From the NCBI GenBank assembly GCA_035048495.1, contig CM068548.1, positions 11,769,464 to 11,833,463 on the forward strand: a stretch of DNA of 64,000 nt. Reading direction: 5' to 3'. The translations under genes and the position numbers were made by a program. This document shows positions 1-12,000 of the stretch, piece by piece (position 1 is the stretch's first letter; each line of letters starts with the position of its first letter). This DNA comes from Euptelea pleiosperma. Lineage: Eukaryota > Streptophyta > Magnoliopsida > Ranunculales > Eupteleaceae. The notes under the pieces were generated by a model. It saw only the letters and a list, made by a program, of their open reading frames with translations, ran no database searches and had not been told where the DNA came from.

Positions 1-432
1 ATGGCAAAAAAAAACTTTGTTCACGTAATAATAAGTATAACAGTTAAGTATCAACCTGCCCACAGATACCAGAGTTTCTTACATAAAAGATCATCCTCAG
101 TAACTTCAGTCAGCCCAGAAACAATTTTCAGTCCAAGCCAAGGTACTGAAATTTTGCGAGTCTCATTCCAAAGTTTCACTTTCACCAGCGTGCAACCAAT
201 TCATGCAACCGATAAAACTTGTATAAATAAATGTAACTCCAACAACCAGGCAGAAGAACTTTCATGTAATAGTATCCTGCAAGCCATCTTGTACGCCAAC
301 TTAGATCTCTGAAGGGAACGGTGGCCTGTCCCAGCAGTTTGGACCCATGTGGATATCACACCACGTATAGTAAGCGTCAAATTGTTCTTTATTTTGCAAA
401 TGCGTAAATGTTACTTCTAGTAATTTTGCCTT
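1..432. other. 3' UTR and downstream flank of the carrier gene
   Basis: DNA downstream of the carrier stop codon. An AATAAA signal on the minus strand lies at 393-388, about 40 nt past the stop, and is a plausible poly(A) signal. The plus-strand open frame at 1-312 has no recognisable domain and is not called. Confidence 0.5.
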
Positions 433-3400
433 TCATGCAGTAGACACCGATTGAGATTTCTGCCGGGGTGGGACTCGTAGCCATGACTTCATCATGTCGT
501 ATGCGGTGAAACCAATGGCCACTGAAGGAACAATCTACAACAGAAGTTTTGAAGCTGTCAGTTGTCATTTACCTGAAGCATCTGAACAAATCAAGCATAT
601 ATGGCGGCAACTTTTTCTTGTTATAGACTGCTATTCCATTCCAAAACATTTGGGAATGGGTTAGGCATCAAATTACTCAATGGAATTCTAGCAAAAGTGA
701 AAAAAAAAATTATAGTTACAGAAGTGAAAAAAAGAGGACGCTAATCCTAGAAAAACAAAAGTGCAAACAAAATTCTGTAGAATTATAGTTACAGAAGTGA
801 AAAAAAAGCTTTGGCAAGTATAAAGATAGGAAAGGTTCTAACCCAAATAAAATTTCAATAGAGGTCTAGAAGTGCATGGGATAAACTGGATTGTCCTATT
901 TTATTTCGTTGTTCAACAAATTTTTGGAGACTGAAAATGCCAAGGAGGAGAAATAATGTGATACCCAGTTACAAGAATAAGGGAGTTGTACAAAATTGCA
1001 TCAACTAACATGAGATCAAATTTATGGGCCATGCTACAAAACTACGGCAGAAAAGACTAAGACAAGAAGCAATGATATCATAGAACCGATTTGGCTTAAT
1101 GTAAGGAAGATCAACTACCAAGACTAATTTCTCACTTATACAAATTTCAAAGAAAAGAGGAATAGCATATGCATGATTTTTATTGACTTCGAAAAATCAT
1201 ATGTTAAAGCCCCTAAGAGTTAATTTGTAGGGTTTTGAGGGAAAAAAAACTTCAAAGTAAATATATTGACATCGTTAATGACATGTATGTGGGAACGTTA
1301 ACTAATATTAGAACTAGAATAGTTGGTGGAGAGATAAGTGACCAATTTCATCATCAAGGTTCATTTATGAATAAGGAGGGACAGATTGAAGAGGATGTCA
1401 CCTACAGAACACGAGTTGGTTGGCTAAAGTGGAGTGTGCCATCAGAGTGTTATGTGACCGACATGTACTAATCAAACTAAAGGGACAAATTTACAAGACA
1501 CTAAAGTAGCATATTTTCTAATATATATCATGATTCCCTTATCCTACAAATAAGTTGAAAATCCAATACATGCAGTAAGATACTTTAAAGAGTATTTTAT
1601 ACGAAATTTAGAATTTTTTCTTATACTTATCCAAAAAAAAAAGGAAATTTAGAATTTTTTTCCCAATTTTTCAATTCCCATGGAACTTCATTTTAGTTTT
1701 CTTCCTTTTCTCTAATTTCTTTTAGTGACTCTAAAACTTGCATTAAACCGGAGCTAACACCGACACAACCTGAGTTGGGATTGGGTTGAGTGATGAGTAG
1801 CTTTGATCAAGCTTGGGTTGAGCACTCAAGTTCAAGCTCAGGTTGAGTTAGGATTGGGTTGAGTTGTTTGAAGCTTAGATGGGCTTGGGTTGACGCCCAA
1901 TCTGATCCAACCAACCCGAGTTGCAGCCCTAAGTAATACCCCATTATGTCATATATTTTAATGATGTCCTAATAGAATGACCTTTATCCCATTATTTAAG
2001 GGCCCAATCAAATCAAAAATCAACTTATTTAAAAATAAAGGGAACGTCCGAAAATGTTTCCTCGGTTGCGAGTTCCAATTTTTTTTTAAACTCTACCTAT
2101 TACTTAGTTAAATTAATTTTTAGACCCACCGTTCAACAAAAACTATTAAGGAGATCCCTTAAGGTCAAAAGACAACCTGATCGGATGACAAAAACCATCC
2201 AACCTATAGACTCATTTTGGGACAATTTTTTTTAATAGCCTCCAAAGCATGCAATGGATTAAAACAAGGAATTCTCTTTCCATTACCTTCATATAGTTGA
2301 TGCTTAAGCCAGCAAACAACTGTCTACATCCTTGATTACGGACAATGGAGGTAAGCCCTTCCATTGTGCTCTTGTATCCAGAATCACCTTGTTGAATTGA
2401 AGGTTGCTGACTTTGAACCTGAAAAATATCATGAATCCAAGAACACAAAACACAGAAACTAGAGCCTAATTAAATTTTCAAGCTGAAATCATGGTTGACA
2501 AGATCCAAGGTACCTGTCAAGTAGCCCATAAGGGAGGTTTATCTGAGGCACATGCAGAAGGGTAGACCCACCATTCAATAAACTCCACCTGGGAGATCTT
2601 CTAGCTAGGACAACACCACATTATTGGATGATCCTAACAATTTGATCCATTGAATGGTGGGCCCATCCCTTCTGCATGTGCGCCAGATTTACCATTATAA
2701 CGTTGGTCGACCATCCCTACAGTCTATCCAGCTAGTACCTTAGATTTCGAAATCAGAGTGTTAGTACTGGGTTCAAGCCTTCATAGATCGATCCAGGATC
2801 ATTGTTTTGATCTCTCACTAGAGTACTCAACATTTTGAGGAGTCAATAAAGGAAGGAAAAAAAAAAAGCAAAAGGATAGTATAAGTAGTATAGAAGGAGC
2901 AGACAGAGGAGCCAATACCTGCATCTGTCTCCTAACGACATCTAATGGATATGTGAAGGTCTGTCCAAACAGCCCAGCTAAAGCTCCACAAGAGAGACGC
3001 ATTATGACAGATTTTTGATGTTCTTCAGGGACCCGCCTCTTGAGTTCCTCATATATGTAGAATTTCAGACCAGCGTAAGGGAGAATTCCAATGAGTGTTG
3101 GACCTGCTCAAAGAAAAAAATAAGTCTCAATAAGTGGTAGACCAAACTAAGAGCTGGTGAAGTAATTTCCTCAGTTAATAGCATGAATGTGAAAAATAAA
3201 TGCCCATAGCGTGGATTCAGCATCAAATGTAAGATATGGAAAATAGGATTGCAAGCACATACCTACACCTCGATACAAAGCACGTGCTCCACCCACCTTG
3301 TATACACTCTTAAAGACATCTTTTATCCCATGATATGCGGGCTGGGCATGAAAACTACTCCTACCATTCCCAAAGCTTCCTCTTTCACCTATCACCTATA

Positions 3401-5519
3401 AAAGCATGAAGGAGTTCAAATAGAAACACACTCCTCAAGAACCAAGTAAATAAAGTGATAAACACCACATAAAATTCCTTGATTGGGAAGATCATCAAAC
3501 TGAATTTAACATCAGTGGAATCAACCTATACAACAACTTATCTAACATTCTCATCAATAAGTTGATGCATGCCATGTATCCAAAAATAAAAAATAAAATT
3601 CCATTTACTGAATACATTCTCTGAAAAAAATAAGTATACTAGAGGCTGGATGCATGCTACAGTATCAAAAGTGGAATGCAAGAATATAAGATTCTAAAGT
3701 CATAAGCTTAAACAATATGTTGCGCCAGTGGTACAAAATTAGGTTACAGGCTCTATACGAAAACAAAAGGGAAACCTACTTTTTATAAGATAACACCAAG
3801 ATAAATCATCCAAAGAACATAAACAATAACAAGCATCAATAAAGAAAATATGATAAGCAATGATGTGGTTCCCAAAGCACAACACGACAAAAATTAGAAG
3901 TCGTGTCTTAAACTAATACATATGCATATATGTGGTTAATGACATCCACTTTGACCTGTTGCAGTTACTTATTACAAAGTAAATCATTAATAGAAGCGTG
4001 AAATCTTTTTTGTCAAAACACATCCAAACAATAAATCTACATGAAAAAAAAATGCACCCAAGGCATCGGCACGAGTCCTACAACATTAAAACAATACAAT
4101 AAGATAAGCATAAAATACTACAAAACTAGCTTAGGCTTGCCTTTGTCCCACTTTTCAACTGCAGAATAGAAAATATGATACATGAAAATGTATTTAGAAT
4201 ACTCACCTGATATGCAAGTTTAGTTCGAGCCAAATCCAAGGGATAAGTGCATAAAACTGCTGTTCCACCAGCTGCCGAACCAGCTAAAAGGTCTATCAAA
4301 GGCCCTGTTCCCAAGGCAGGATAATTATTCAAGATCCAACATCTATATTGTTCATAAGTCATGAAGTGTAATGCTGCGTAGGGAACAATCCGAAGAACAC
4401 TAGCACCATTTCCTCTGAAAGACCAAATAAGCACAGCTGAGTAAATCCATTCAAGGGGGGTAAAACAATCTCAACTAGTTATACTTAAAGTCCATTAATT
4501 TTGAACTTACTTATAGAATCCTTTAACACCCTCATGTTTCAACAACTTCTTTAGGGATTGGTACACTCCAAGAGAATGAAACCCTTCAGTTCTTGTCTAT
4601 TAAATTCAGATATCAAACCATCAGAGTTGCATAATATAAGGTTGAATTAATAAGATAATGTAGTAGAGTTTAATAACATGTTTGTATCGCCATTATTGGG
4701 CCAAAAAAGAAAATGGTATAAAACAGGCTCTAACTAAAGAAAATGGCATTAGGAACATAGATAAAGTCATGATGTAATCATAATCACGAATTATGAGAAT
4801 CCATCCAAACTGCCATACATAAAGACAAAATCAAATTTGAATCTACAAAAATCCAGCAGGTAACTGATTACAGTCCAAGGTTATTAAAATTTAATTCAAT
4901 TACACATTTCAAAATGCTGTCGAAATATTTTCAACATGACATGGTTTAATATACATTGCCACCCAAGAACCACAGAATTCAGTCAAAATTTCTCATTCAA
5001 GAAATCTAGAGAATGCATCCAAACTGTAATATATAACGATAAAATCAAATTTGAATCTACAAAAATTGAGCAGGTAACCGATTGCAGTCCAAGGTTAATA
5101 AAATTTAATTCAATTACACATTTCAAAATACTACCAAAATATTTTCGACATGACCGATTTAATATACATTGCCACCCCAAGAACCACAGAACTCAATCAA
5201 AATTTCTCATTCAAGAACCATCGCCATAAACAAATAAACCCAATAAAAATCAATGCATTTGAACCAATAATTCAACAAAATCAAGGAGCTTAAAACAGAG
5301 ATTTTTGAAATCAGAAACAGATTTTACCTGCAAGAGTATCTTAATCCGCTCCAAGGGAGCGACCGCAGTCTTCGCAAATGCTCCAGCAGCGCCTCCGGCA
5401 ATCAACTCCTTAACATAAACAGGCAAACAATCAACGAAGAAAACTTCTCCACGCGCAGAAGACCCGTCAACGAACTCCGCTACATTCGCCGACAGCGTAG
5501 AACCTTGCGAAGAACCCAT
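433..5519 (-). CDS. CoAc: Mitochondrial carrier protein, coenzyme A transporter type
   Basis: A complete gene read from seven exons: 5519-5328, 4596-4511, 4414-4207, 3395-3263, 3103-2919, 2418-2287 and 534-433. All junctions are GT-AG, phases are consistent, and the product is 345 aa. It shows the threefold mitochondrial carrier fold, with the signature PX[DE]XX[RK] three times: PLERIK (55-60), PLDLAR (151-156) and PLDVVR (259-264). The family has six membrane helices in the inner mitochondrial membrane. Motifs such as [14 protein letters not shown] and YRGVG match the plant carriers shown to move coenzyme A into mitochondria (Arabidopsis CoAc1/CoAc2), so substrate is assigned by family resemblance. 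The last exon, 34 codons including the stop, lies beyond a 1752-bp intron; it was found by the conserved IVPS...YDMMKSWL block. The start is the only Met before the first carrier repeat. No frameshift or internal stop is seen. Confidence 0.96.
535..2286. other. Intron 6 of the carrier gene
   Basis: A long intron before the last coding exon. It is AT-rich. Around 1740-1930 there is a low-complexity stretch of degenerate GGGTTGAG/GAGTTG repeats. No gene or clear transposon end is seen. Confidence 0.6.
2546..2684. repeat. 139-bp hairpin repeat in carrier intron 5
   Basis: The two ends are near-perfect inverted copies of about 35 bp (left AGGCACATGCAGAAGGG, right its reverse complement with small changes), enclosing about 70 bp. 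This is a typical foldback MITE layout. No convincing target duplication was found, so the family is not named. Confidence 0.6.
4797..5220. repeat. Tandem duplication in carrier intron 1
   Basis: Two adjacent direct copies with a period of 214 bp (4797-5010 and 5011-5220) differ by scattered substitutions and small indels. Both carry the same blocks, for example CAAATTTGAATCTACAAAAA and TTTAATATACATTGCCACCC. It lies wholly in the intron and does not touch a splice site. Confidence 0.85.
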
Positions 5520-6110
5520 CTCAAATTAATCAAACCCAGATCAAATTTTCCCCCGAAATGCTCAAAAATCTGAAGAAACCCAATTACCCAGCTTGCAGTA
5601 TAGCGAACTCTTTATCCCATCGATCTCTCGGGAGACAAAAGGAGAAAGCTTTTTGTTCAGATAAGAGCATGAGAACGCTCAGAAACCAGATGGGTCTCTT
5701 AGCATATCGATCATCATCTTCGAATACAACCAGATACATCAACAGAAGCAGAGATCTTAACCAAACCAGATCAAAAACCCTTCAAATGGAAGATTTTTCC
5801 CATGGATCTATGACGAATTCGTCGATATTCATGAAATTTAAGCAAGATTATTAAAGATTTCGAAGGAAAAACGGGGGAGAGAACGAAGAGATTGAAGAAA
5901 ACCGACCAGTGTGCGCAGTTTAAGGAGAATAGGTGTTAACTTTAAGGAACCAGAAACGTTCTCCTTCACCCGGTAGATAATAGGTTTCCTGCGGACTTCC
6001 GGCTGTGGCTTTCTCCAAGTCTTCTTCTCCTCGCGCAGGCGCTTAGAAATATATTTAAAGAAAGACTGGGTTGTTATCTGGTGAAAATTGGGTGCATTGT
6101 CCACAATGTA
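5520..6110 (-). promoter_or_regulatory. Presumed 5' UTR and promoter of the carrier gene
   Basis: DNA directly upstream of the carrier ATG. An AAATATATT stretch near 6047-6056 could act as a TATA element on the minus strand. The 5' UTR limits and any 5' UTR intron cannot be decided from sequence. The open frames here on both strands show no domain. Confidence 0.3.
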
Positions 6111-6720
6111 CTTCGGCCTTCATCTCTACATCTGACCAATCAATTACAAATCGGACTTATTAGAACATGTTAAACTTTGGATCTAGAACTGAAACTAGGA
6201 TGTCTATGAAAATTAGAATCCGTAATGATGGATGAGTTGGTGGGCCATTATTAGTAGGAGGATAGCTAACATGCGCCAAATGGTTTGGATCATGGGTGGG
6301 ACCCATTTTAAGACCTGGCACTCAATTAGTCTCATTCCAAGAGATTGATAGCTTATCAAAATCTTTAGGTAATCACAGCCAATTTGAATTGTTGTATTCT
6401 TTTGAACAGTGGAAAAGGAAATGAACAGTCTTATATCCTGTGGCTGCGATCATTCGATCAGGCTCAATTTTGACCCAAAAGATTTCCTTAGGTCATGGGC
6501 CGAAAGACTAACGGAATAAAAAAGGTCGGATCCCCGATAAATTTGCCAAAACTCTTGGGAGGTATACGAGGTCATGAGTCTCGTAAAACTTTGCTGACCG
6601 CCAGCGGTCATCAAAGTTACTTACCACACACAATGTGAGCCACGTGGTGTATTCTTAGACATTTCTGACCCTATGGATTTTTGGCCCAACCCTAATCGTT
6701 TTCACGGGTTAATTTGTTTA
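6110..6720. other. Intergenic, no gene seen
   Basis: Non-coding DNA between the carrier promoter and the first G-box-tipped repeat. No open frame of substance, RNA gene or transposon end is recognised. Confidence 0.5.
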
Positions 6721-8300
6721 TCGTGGAATTTGAGCATTATCGACCAATATTTAGGGTACAAGGATCCAAAGGTTTGAAATCATTAATCATGTTGATTGTT
6801 AGTCTGTAGGTCCACTTAGGGATTGGCCAAACGTTCGTTCGGTCAACATCCTCTAAGAATATGCCACGTGGCTCATATTGTAGGCGGCCAATAAAGTTCA
6901 ACTCATAAGGACATGTCATGGTGCCAGCTATATGGGGTCGGCAATATGAATCCTATCTTGACATTGGACACTATTAAGAGAAATGAAACATGAGGTGTCG
7001 GTCACAAAACCTATCCCCACATGGCATACTTTTTGGGCATATGATTCATGAATATTTGACCCACTCCTTGTGAATTTAAGCCACGTAAGTGATTCCTACT
7101 TGTATTATTAAAAAAAAGGTCAATCGCCAACCATACTGATTATTGGTTTGTAGGTTTACTGTTGGGTGAACCAAACATTTCATGAGTTGGGTCAACCAAG
7201 TGCTGTCATCAAGGCCGATTACGGCTCGTCATATGAGCCACGTGGCACATTGTTAGAGGACTGACCGTATGGATGTTTTTCCAATCCTTGAGGGGGACCT
7301 ACAAACCAAAATTCAGCCTGATTAATGATTGCAAACGTTTGGATATTTGTACCACAAATAATCTATTACTATTATAAAGCGAGAACCGGCGCACGCCACA
7401 AGCCACACAAAAGTAAAAAAGAAAACTAAAAACCATTCAAGATGATATAATTACTTCCTATGCCATTTTCATTAAATGCCCCTTTAAAGTTCAGGTTGTC
7501 TCCACACCCACGTCCCTCGGGGACAATGGTATAAGACACGTGGCACAATCTTAGAGACCCCTGACCTTATGGATGTTTGTCCCATCCCTAGGTGGACCTA
7601 TATACCAAATATCAGTCGGATTAGTGATTTCAAACCTTTGGATATGAGTACCCCAAATAATTCTTGAAATCTATGAAAACTACTCCAATCAAATGCTTAA
7701 AAACCACTAATCAAGCTGATAATTTGCATATAGGTCTACCTAGGGATGGGCCAAACATCGATACAGTCAGTGATCTCTATAAGTGTGCCACGTGTAAGGT
7801 GCTTCCATATGTACGGTGCACGTGCATCACACGTGGCGTTTCCCTAGTGGTCAATAATGCTCAAATTCCCACGGTTAAAATCAACCCATGAAAATAACTC
7901 CAGTCCAACACCTAGAAATCACTAATAAGGCTGATTTTGGTTTGTAAGGCCACCTAGGGATTGGCCAAACATCCATACAGTCAGTCCTCTATGGAGGCAT
8001 TTGGAACAACAAGTAAAAGCACTTCTTCCTGTAGTAGCAGTAACTAGTTGATTTCTTACCTCAAAAAAAGTCAGAGAAATTAAAAGCATTGGGAATCATT
8101 CTAATTTTTGAGAAGTAATATCTCTTGGAAGTTAAAAGCCAAAAAATTTAGCTTCAGTTTTAAGTTAGTTTTTAACTTAAAAAGTTAAAATATGAAATAC
8201 ACCCAAACTAACTGTTTGGCTTATAAAAGTCAATAAGTTACTTATGTTTGTGTTGCCAAACGCCCCCTAAGAGTGTGCCACGTGGTTCATATTACGCGCC
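6720..8300. mobile_element. Cluster of G-box-tipped TIR elements
   Basis: Three to four degraded copies of the main repeat of this window, at about 6720-6905, 7235-7360, 7530-7900 and 7905-8300. The consensus outer arm reads from a core block (AAATCACTAATCAGGCTGAT) through GTCCACCTAGGGATTGGCC, then CATACGGTCAGTGTCCTCTAA, to a tip GTGCCACGTGGCTCATATTG. The arm appears in both orientations, which makes whole units quasi-palindromic. The tip holds the G-box CACGTG. No coding capacity, so these are non-autonomous. Confidence 0.75.
7992..8267. mobile_element. hAT-like MITE nested in a G-box repeat
   Basis: About 275 bp inserted inside a G-box-tipped unit, whose CAGTCCTCT arm resumes at AAGAGTGTGCCACGTGG. 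The right end reads TTGCCAAACGCCCCCTA and the left end GGAGGCATTTGGAACAA, the GGGGCGTTTGG-type terminus typical of plant hAT MITEs. The interior (AAGTAAAAGCACTTCTTC, AACTTAAAAAGTTAAAA) recurs inverted at 51601-51884, confirming a dispersed family. Confidence 0.65.
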
Positions 8301-9170
8301 ATCATCGACTTGATCGTGTGTTGTCGTCAAAGTTTTACTCAGTTAGTGGGTCCAAAAAGTGTGCCATGTGGCATTATTTTGTATTTCGTGTCTTGGTACC
8401 TGAGCTCGAAGTCCAAAGACCACCCCACAAATTTCAAAGAACATCCAATGATTTAAATATATGGATGACGGAAGTTGCTACAGTGTCATCTCGGAAGAAA
8501 GCTATTATTTTCCTTGGCATTGCTAATTATGCATGGGGCACTCGTCTCTTAGGACTGTTAACAGATTGAGTTTGGATCGGAAGGGATGTGTTTGATCAAT
8601 AATTTTGTATTTCTTTTAACTTCGTCTTTCGTGAGATAAATCAGGCTGCTAACTTATTCTACTGACCCTGGAAATTTCTTTTTACCCTTCTTTGTTTCCT
8701 AGTGATCTTTTCAAAATTATCGTGGAAGACATTAGGGCTGTAAATATGCTCGTTTGTAATTTTTCTTTTTTTAATATAGCTGGTTAGGGTCCTGCCTATT
8801 TAACAAAAGAAGGTTAGGGCCCACACACAAAGATCAATGACCGTGCGGATGTTTGAAACGTCCCTAGATGGGCCTTCAGACCAGAAATCAGCCTGATAGG
8901 TATTTTCAAGGCTTTAAATATGAATCTTCTTCATGGGATGATATTCAACCGTGGGATTCGAAAATTATTTTGGAGCACTGAGATCCAATGCCTAAAAAAA
9001 TCCATCAACCTTATTTTTTTTATCTGCAGGTATAACTAGGGATATTTCAAACATCTGTACGGTCATTGATATATGAGAGTGTGCCACGTTGTTTTTATAG
9101 GTGTGGCCGACGCTCAGATTAATTTTTTTTTTATCTAGAACAGGTATTAGCGGTCAACATTCCTCCTTAT
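8300..9170. other. Intergenic with one G-box-tipped repeat copy
   Basis: About 8815-9110 is another degraded copy of the G-box-tipped family (recognisable by the rounded arms around CAGCCTGATAGG and CATCTGTACGGTCA). The rest shows nothing recognisable. Confidence 0.5.
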
Positions 9171-9500
9171 ATTATGGATGATCTTTAAAATATTAATCTA
9201 CTTTCCACGTGTCGACACCCAGTTGATCTTTAGAATGTTCTTTCTAACCGCTTTCCAACGAATATAACCTAACAAAAGGGTATATGCCTTGGCAAATATA
9301 TCTGAACTGAAGCGCGTGAACGTGGTGGATTCCCATCAACTTCTTGGGCCCACTCGTACTTTAATTTATATTTAGGATGCGAAAATTTATGTGGAACTAA
9401 TGACCTCGGAGCCACACGATAATTTATAGAATACGACTTTAAATATCTGATCTTATATCTTAAAGTGAAGGGACACATGTGAGCTACACGTGGTCCACTT
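9170..9500. repeat. Dispersed repeat, copy 1
   Basis: Shares long stretches with 15080-15445, including GTCGACACCCAGTTGAT, CTTTCCAACGAATATAACCT and ATGACCTCGGAGCCACACGA, in the same orientation. Both copies run into a G-box-tipped arm at ACATGTGAGCTACACGTGGT. Origin unknown; either a segmental duplication or a low-copy transposon. Confidence 0.8.
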
Positions 9501-9523
9501 AGGGATTGTGCAAAGATACGTGG

Positions 9524-10160
9524 GTCTACTTAGGGATTGTACAAAGATCCATACAGACATGTCCTCTAAAAATGTGCCACGTGGCTCATATTGTGGGCAG
9601 TCAGTGGCTACGCTGGCCGCCAAAGGTCAGCAAGGGAACGTTTGGACAAGCAGCATTTGTCTTGTTAGTTCAAGGAACATGGCCACTCCGTGGCTGACCA
9701 TCAACAGTCAGCGAAGGAATGCGGCTTAGGGATTGTATAAAGATCCATACAGTCATCTCCTCTAAAAATGTGCCACGTGGCTCATATTGTCGGCAGTCCG
9801 TGGCTTCGCTGGCCGCCAAAGGTCAGCAAAGGAACGTTTGGGCAAGCAACTTTTGTCCTGTTAGTTCAAGGAACATGGGCACTCGTGGCTGACCATCAAC
9901 AGTCAGCGAAGGAACGCGGCCGAGTTTTTTTTGGGTAAGCTACAATTGTCCTGTTAGTTCAAGCCTTCGAGGAACATGAGCACTCCGTCATCAGTCAGCG
10001 AAGAACACAACGGAGGCATATTTGTCCTTTTGGTTAAAGGAACATTGGCACTCCGTGGCTGACCGTCATCGGTGAGCGAAGGATCGCCACGGAGTTTTTT
10101 TTTGGGTAAGCAACATTTGTCCTGTTAGTTCAATGAACATGGGCACTCCGTGTGTGTACT
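9524..10160. repeat. Roughly 200-bp tandem repeat with decaying tail
   Basis: Two full direct units, about 9524-9727 and 9728-9920, each start with a G-box-tipped arm (TTAGGGATTGTA...GTGCCACGTGGCTCATATTG). Each continues with GTGGCTACGCTGGCCGCCAAA and GTTAGTTCAAGGAACATGG, ending near CAGCGAAGGAA. After 9920 only the last third of the unit is repeated three more times with decay. This looks like unequal exchange or replication slippage of one unit. Confidence 0.8.
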
Positions 10161-10458
10161 AATTTTCCCCCCTTTGAGCTTGGAAAATCCACAACGTCTC
10201 TTGAAGTACGTTGATCAGCTTTTCTTTTTCTAAGAAAAATGTTTTTTTCGTAAAAAAATGCATTTGCTTGTCATTTATGCAAAATATAATATATTTGTTT
10301 TTGTTTTCTACTGTTTGGTGGTTTCTTCATTTAATGTTAAGCTTGATTACGGGAAAAAAGTTTCATTTGAAATCCCCCTCTAAATCTGCCACGTAGAACA
10401 GTCTTTTTGTGGCCCACAGATCCATGCATCTTTGTCTTACCTCTTAGTGGATCTATAC

Positions 10459-10803
10459 CATGGTTTTAAAAACGGCCGTTTAAACGGTAACGCCCCAAGC
10501 CTGTTTCCGTTAAAACCGTTTAAACATGTTTTGACGCTTTGAATTTAACGGCCATTAAATTCGTTTTAACAGCCTTTAAATTCTGAAAAATTTTGTGAAA
10601 TAAAAAACGGCCGTTAAATCCCTTAAATTCAATTTTTTTTTTTTTAATTTTCAATTTTTAAAATTTGAATTTCAGCACCACTTTTTCCGTTAAAATAATT
10701 AAATTTCGTTTTTTCCCATTATTTTGCCCCTGGTCGTTTCAATCCATTTTAAGGGTAACGCCCCCAGTCTGTTAAACCATTAAAACGGCCTCCTTTAAAC
10801 CTT
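10459..10803. mobile_element. Mutator-type MITE, CATGGTTTTAAA family
   Basis: A 345-bp element flanked by a perfect 9-bp direct repeat GATCTATAC (10450-10458 and 10804-10812). Left end CATGGTTTTAAAAACGG, right end CCTTTAAACCTT, so short TIRs (allow 1-bp uncertainty of the ends). The interior is built from CGTTAAA / TTAACGG blocks. The 9-bp duplication is the hallmark of the Mutator superfamily. Relatives lie at 11470-11580, 12840-12905, 28435-28735, 29575-29910, 30895-31192 and 45220-45300. Confidence 0.8.
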
Positions 10804-12000
10804 GATCTATACATCAAAAATCATTTTAATTGATAATTTGGATTTGATCCCTTTAATGGGGTGATTTCTGGCAGTTGGATTTTGAACCCTTTTATTTTCT
10901 TTTCCTTGCTAAAATCCAACTGCTAGAGATTACTAATCAGCTGATTTTTAGTGTATAGTTACCACCAAAAGGTAATAAGGTTAGTGGGACCAAAAGAGGG
11001 GTCCATGTGTAGGTCTGCCAATAGATAGTCGAAAATTCGAATTTCTATTCGAAAATCAGATATATCCGAAAATCGGATTCAGATTCAGTTATGTTTTAGG
11101 CATTCAAAGAGTTGTCGGCTACGAATTCAGATATATTGATATCAGATTCGATAATATCCCATCCAATTTACCAAACTACACATATCCCCATCCAATATGT
11201 GTTCTCACTTGCAATCAATCAGCCATTTAAGGCGTTCCCAGATGCATTTCTCGAGAAAAATTTATGTGCAATCAAACATGCCCTAAGGCAAAAACCCTAA
11301 GGAATTGTTTGACGGACTCTTCTTTCATCAGTTCTTTCTTCTTCTTCCTCCAACTCACTCACGAGCTCGGTCAACACTTGATGGGGAGATTATAGAATAG
11401 CTGCTTTGCCTAGCCAAGATCATCGATTCACTAGCATCGTCTCATAGACCTGTTCGACGGATATAAATAATTTTCCCATGGTTTAAAAACGGACATTATA
11501 TCGGATTCAGACCTCCCCCGTTATGTTATGTGCCGTGGGCGTGGGCATTGGCCCCCAGTCTGTTATAACGGACCTACTATCAGAGTAGTCCACATGTAAG
11601 TGGCATAGTTAGCCATTTGGCATACCGTAAATAAAATATATTCGTTTAAAATTCGACAAAAAGTAAAATAAAATATAAAAAAAATAATAATAAATGATTA
11701 AAAAAAAAAGTCAATTTTTTTGCATTGAAAACTATTTTTAAATAGTTTGTTTATAATATGCGAATAATACCAACTCATAAAATATACGAACTTTATCGAA
11801 TCTTGCCTCATAAAATATATGAACTCTCTCGAATCTTTAAAAAGTATAAGGGGGTATTACTAATTACTTTCAAATTTCAGGAGGTGTTACTAGAATATTA
11901 TTTTTTCTTAATATATTCCATTTTTAGGTCCACATAGGGATTGGCCAAAAATCTATACGGTCAGCATCCTCTAAGAGTATACCAGGTGGCTCATATTGTG
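10804..12000. other. AT-rich intergenic DNA with element fragments
   Basis: Contains a TTCGAA/ATATCCG-rich patch at 11010-11180, a fragment of the CATGGTTTTAAA family at about 11470-11580, and an AT-rich stretch to 11930. A G-box-tipped arm begins at about 11935. No gene is seen. Confidence 0.5.

Noticed and set aside
1..312. Plus-strand open frame of 103 codons at the left edge
   Set aside because: Antisense to the carrier 3' region, no domain, no splice structure; low-complexity codon use.
5838..6104. Minus-strand open frame of 88 codons upstream of the carrier gene
   Set aside because: Lies in the presumed promoter/5' UTR, has no recognisable domain, and is not joined to the carrier by splice sites.
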